A DNA stretch of 64,000 nt from Paracoccidioides lutzii Pb01 (taxonomy: Eukaryota > Ascomycota > Eurotiomycetes > Onygenales > Ajellomycetaceae): NCBI RefSeq assembly GCF_000150705.2, contig NW_015440950.1, positions 372,001 to 436,000 of the forward strand, read 5' to 3'. The notes below the pieces were generated by a model. It ran no database searches. It was given only the letters and a program-made list of their open reading frames with translations, and was not told the DNA's origin. A program made the position numbers and the translations under genes. Below, one piece after another: positions 60,801 to 64,000 of the stretch (position 1 is its first letter; each line of letters opens with the position of its first letter).

Positions 60801-63800
60801 CTGCTACCACACATATCCACTGGAGGCATTAACCAAAACAGCTGTCATGTTCGGTGGAATTATTAATTTCAAGCTAATTTCCGGTATCCCACTCAAGGTT
60901 GGCCTTGGAATGATACTCGATGCGGTGCGGGAACACGAACCTCATCAACCGATGTACAAGTTTGGCGTTGAAGCTATCGAACAATTGATAAACCGCCTTC
61001 CAGAATGGGCTGGATTTTGCAATCTTCTTTTGCAAATTCCCTCTCTCCAGGGAACTACAATCTACCGTAAAGCCGAAGAAGTGCTCCGAGATCAGGGCCA
61101 CCACCCAGTAAAGGAAGACGGTGGAGCTGAGTTGAATGGATTACCCGATGGCTTGGCTATGACTAATGGCAATATTGATGACCTCCTAGCCACTGATACC
61201 ACTCAACGCAAATTTTCTTCACTTCACGTCGACCCTCCACTTCGCCCGGAGATTTATCGTGACCCAGATGAAGAAGTTCACGACAAAATACTCTTCATTT
61301 TAAATAATGTTTCCGAACAAAATATTAATGTGAAGCTAAAAGATTTAAAAGATGTTTTACAGGAAGAACATCACCAGTGGTTCGCCTCATATCTTGTGGA
61401 AGAACGAGCAAAATTGCAACCGAATTTTCAGAAACTTTACCTCGACCTTTTAGAACTTATCGGCGACAAGACCCTTTGGATGGAAGTTCTCAGGGAAACT
61501 TATGTTAGCGCCATACGTTTGCTGAATGCAGAATCTACCCTGAACTCAGCGACTGAGCGCACGCATTTGAAAAATTTGGGTGGATGGCTTGGTTCTCTAA
61601 CCATAGCCAAAGATAAGCCGATAAAACATAGGAACATCTACTTCAAGGAACTCCTTATCGAAGCATTCGATAGTCAACGCCTCATGGTCGTCATACCATT
61701 CACATGCAAAGTACTAGTGCAAGCCATGAAATCCACGATTTTCAAACCCCCCAATCCTTGGCTAATGGATATCCTTGCTCTTTTGATGGAGATATACCAT
61801 TTCGCGGAACTGAAAATGATTCTCAAATTCGAAATCGAGGTTCTTTGTGGAGATCTGCAACTTGATTACAAGGCTATAGAGCCCTCGACTTGTATCAGGG
61901 AGCGGCCAGCACAGCTGGAAGATGGCATCTCGTCAGCAAATATTCCTGAAGGTCTGGAGGCGTTTGAGGATATGTCACTCAGCAACATGAACCGCGTTAT
62001 TCGGAATGAGAGAATATCCTCGACCTCGATCATTTCCAGTCTCCCTAATTTAGATCAAATCTTGGTGTTCCCCCCCTCGGCTAGTACCATGGCTGATCCT
62101 GGCGTCCTGAGGCAAATCGTTCATAGCGCAGTAGAGCGAGCTATTGCCGAAATCATCACACCCGTTGTCGAACGGTCTATTACAATTGCATCGATCTCGA
62201 CGGCCCAGCTGATTCTAAAAGACTTCGCGATGGAACCTGATGAGGAAAAAGTTCGCCAAGCGGCCGGGACTATGGTTCGTGCGCTGGCAGGTAGTTTGGC
62301 GCTTGTTACGTGCAAGGAACCCCTAAAAATGAGCATGACAAACTATATTCGAATGATTCAGCAAGAATTCTCCGATCAGCCTATGCCTGAAGGCCTCATC
62401 CTCATGTGCGTCAATGATAACTTGGATGCGGCTTGCGGTATCGTTGAAAAAGCAGCAGAAGAGAAATCTCTCCCTGAGATAGAAAAAGTCATCGAGTCAC
62501 AACTTGAAGCCCGTCGTCGCCACCGTGCAACGCGTCTTAACGAACCGTTTATCGATCCTTCTATTAGTCGATGGGGATTTTTCATCCCAGAACCGTTTAG
62601 GCAGGTTCCTGGCGGCCTGAACAAGGAACAGCTGGCCATATATGAGAATTTTGCGCGCCAATCCCGGGGAGCCGGTCATAGCCACATTCAAAATGCATCG
62701 ACTGACTCCGGGAAACAAATTCCTGACGTTCTCCAGGAGCCTTTCCCCGCTATTCCTAACCTATCCACTCCGGCTGAACAGCCAGCTGTTCCACACCACG
62801 TGGCACAAACGCAGCAGGAATCCAGCCTGCAACAACCCGCCGTCGCTGCTGCTCAAGGCCAGATGAACGGTTTCCTTGACAATGCTAACCCTCGCGAGAA
62901 AGTAGAAGCTCTTGTTTCTCAGCTGCAGCTCTCGGCTCGAAATGTTTCAGAAGAGCGTTTAAAGGACCTTGGACGCGATAGCGCCATCCTTCAGGACTAT
63001 AATCAGGTTTTCCGCACGATCCTGACCGCACCGAACGGCGAAGATTTGGCGCGATTGGTGGCTCTCAAGATATGCACCACGTTGTATTCTCGCACCGAGA
63101 GCCGTTTGGAAATCGAACTTCTTGTACACATACTGGCTAAGATCTGTGAACTATCTTCCCTTGTTGCTAGATATACCTGGGCTGTACTTGCCGATGTGGA
63201 TGATGAACACATGTTCAATGTGCCAGTCACTGTCGCCCTTATTGATGCAGGGCTTTTGGATCTTCAACGTGTTGATATGATCCTCGCAAAACTCATCCAG
63301 GAGAAGAATGTTCCTGCCCTGGAAGTGCTCTCCAACCTTATCGACCAAGTCCTTCTGAACGATGAACCTTCTGCTCTGCGATCGGACTTTTCAGGCAGTC
63401 TAGACGCGATGAATAAATGGGTTGTCGAGAACCCAGATCTCAGTGTTGCTAAGGACATTATCCGGAAGCTTCGTGAATCGGGCATACCAGAAACAGCCAA
63501 CGCACTTCTTACGGACCAGGCCCGTTCAAAGCGAGACCAGATGGAATACATTTTCAGTGAATGGATTGGCGTGTATAAATTTGCCAGTTCTAACGACAGG
63601 ACTTACAGCACATTCCTGAAAGATATACACCAAAGACAGGTCATGAACAATCAAGAAGATTCGGCTCTATTCTTTAGGCTCAGCATCGATATCTCTGTAG
63701 CCATGTTCGAACATGAGTGTCAGAATCCAAATGGAAACATCGATGAAGCCTTCTTATATATTGATGCGCTCGCGAAATTGGTGATCTTGCTGGTTAAGTT

Positions 63801-64000
63801 TCAGGGCGAGAGCTCTGGAGCCGTCAAGGCAAGCAAGCCAGTCTACTTGAACTCCATCCTTTCGCTTCTGGTTCTTGTCTTGAACCACCATCAAGTGATG
63901 AGGGGCGACAGTTTCAACCAACGGGTGTTTTTTAGGCTTTTCTCAAGCATCCTTTGTGAATACTCCATGTGTGGCTTGGAGAAGACGGACCAGCATAAAG
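57878..64000 (+). CDS. NOT1: CCR4-NOT complex scaffold Not1 (3' end outside window)
   Basis: Central scaffold of the CCR4-NOT deadenylase, organising mRNA decay and translational repression in the cytoplasm. Visible exons: 57878..58615, 58696..59020, 59117..>64000, covering about 1,982 residues with no stop; the family is usually 2,100-2,400. The N-terminal 230 residues are disordered and Ser/Pro-rich, with a polyGln patch and a Gly run (about residues 150-170). SVAQVFLLLDSINEKEGKEKWE begins the conserved part. Family blocks include LWSGEWENRDTQLSFLSAAL, IFDLVLKTPGTWSLPDSQRF, the TTP-binding region and the MIF4G/Caf1-binding segment near FASYLVEERAKLQPNFQKLYLDLLE, and NPWLMDILALLMEIY. The C-terminal Not-box region is only partly present. 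The third exon is open to the right edge in the codon phase expected. Confidence 0.93.

Overview
This window looks like chromosomal DNA of a filamentous ascomycete. It carries 18 protein-coding genes. Most are split by introns of 50-150 nt with GT..AG ends and CTAAC/CTAAT-type branch points. Fungus-specific genes include a DASH kinetochore subunit, NST1, Rho2, an F-BAR/SH3 septation protein, a highly reducing polyketide synthase and a LaeA-like methyltransferase. The protein sequences point to Eurotiomycetes, possibly Onygenales; that placement is inference. I see no tRNA, rRNA, CRISPR array, intact transposon or virus. Exon joins below were derived by hand from splice signals, reading phase and conserved protein blocks. 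Each full-length joined CDS is a multiple of three.

Layout from left to right: (1) 1-9 kb: 3' end of a TFIIIC Tfc6-like gene, a small secreted Ser/Thr/Pro-rich protein, and VPS35 (retromer). (2) 9-21 kb: NST1 (minus), RHO2 (plus), mitoribosomal protein mL40 (minus) and a MARCH5-like RING-CH membrane E3 (minus). (3) 21.8-38.7 kb: ILV2 (acetolactate synthase), a complete 2,662-residue KS-AT-DH-MT-ER-KR-ACP polyketide synthase, a 3.4-kb gene-free stretch rich in simple repeats, and a LaeA-like methyltransferase. (4) 39.7-52 kb: galactokinase, then RNase H2 subunit B and MCM10 as a divergent replication pair, an orphan protein rich in CDK sites divergent to DASH subunit DUO1, and a small three-TM protein. 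(5) 53-64 kb: a Hof1/Imp2/Cdc15-type F-BAR-SH3 protein and the large CCR4-NOT scaffold NOT1, which runs off the right edge.

Most genes are unlinked housekeeping functions, but some neighbourhoods are informative. The RNH202/MCM10 promoter holds a perfect MCB (ACGCGT) and an SCB-like CGCGAAA, as expected for G1/S control. The ILV2 upstream region holds three perfect Gcn4/CpcA sites. The polyketide synthase has all visible catalytic motifs intact but no oxygenase, transporter or pathway regulator beside it. Its nearest neighbours are ILV2 and the methyltransferase. ILV2 carries Ala at the position of the proline where AHAS herbicides act in plants and yeast, which allows a testable but unproven self-resistance hypothesis. 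Other points of interest are a 6-nt microexon in RHO2 switch I, a start codon of MCM10 apparently split by an intron, and an in-frame Asn-Gly repeat in the KS-AT linker.
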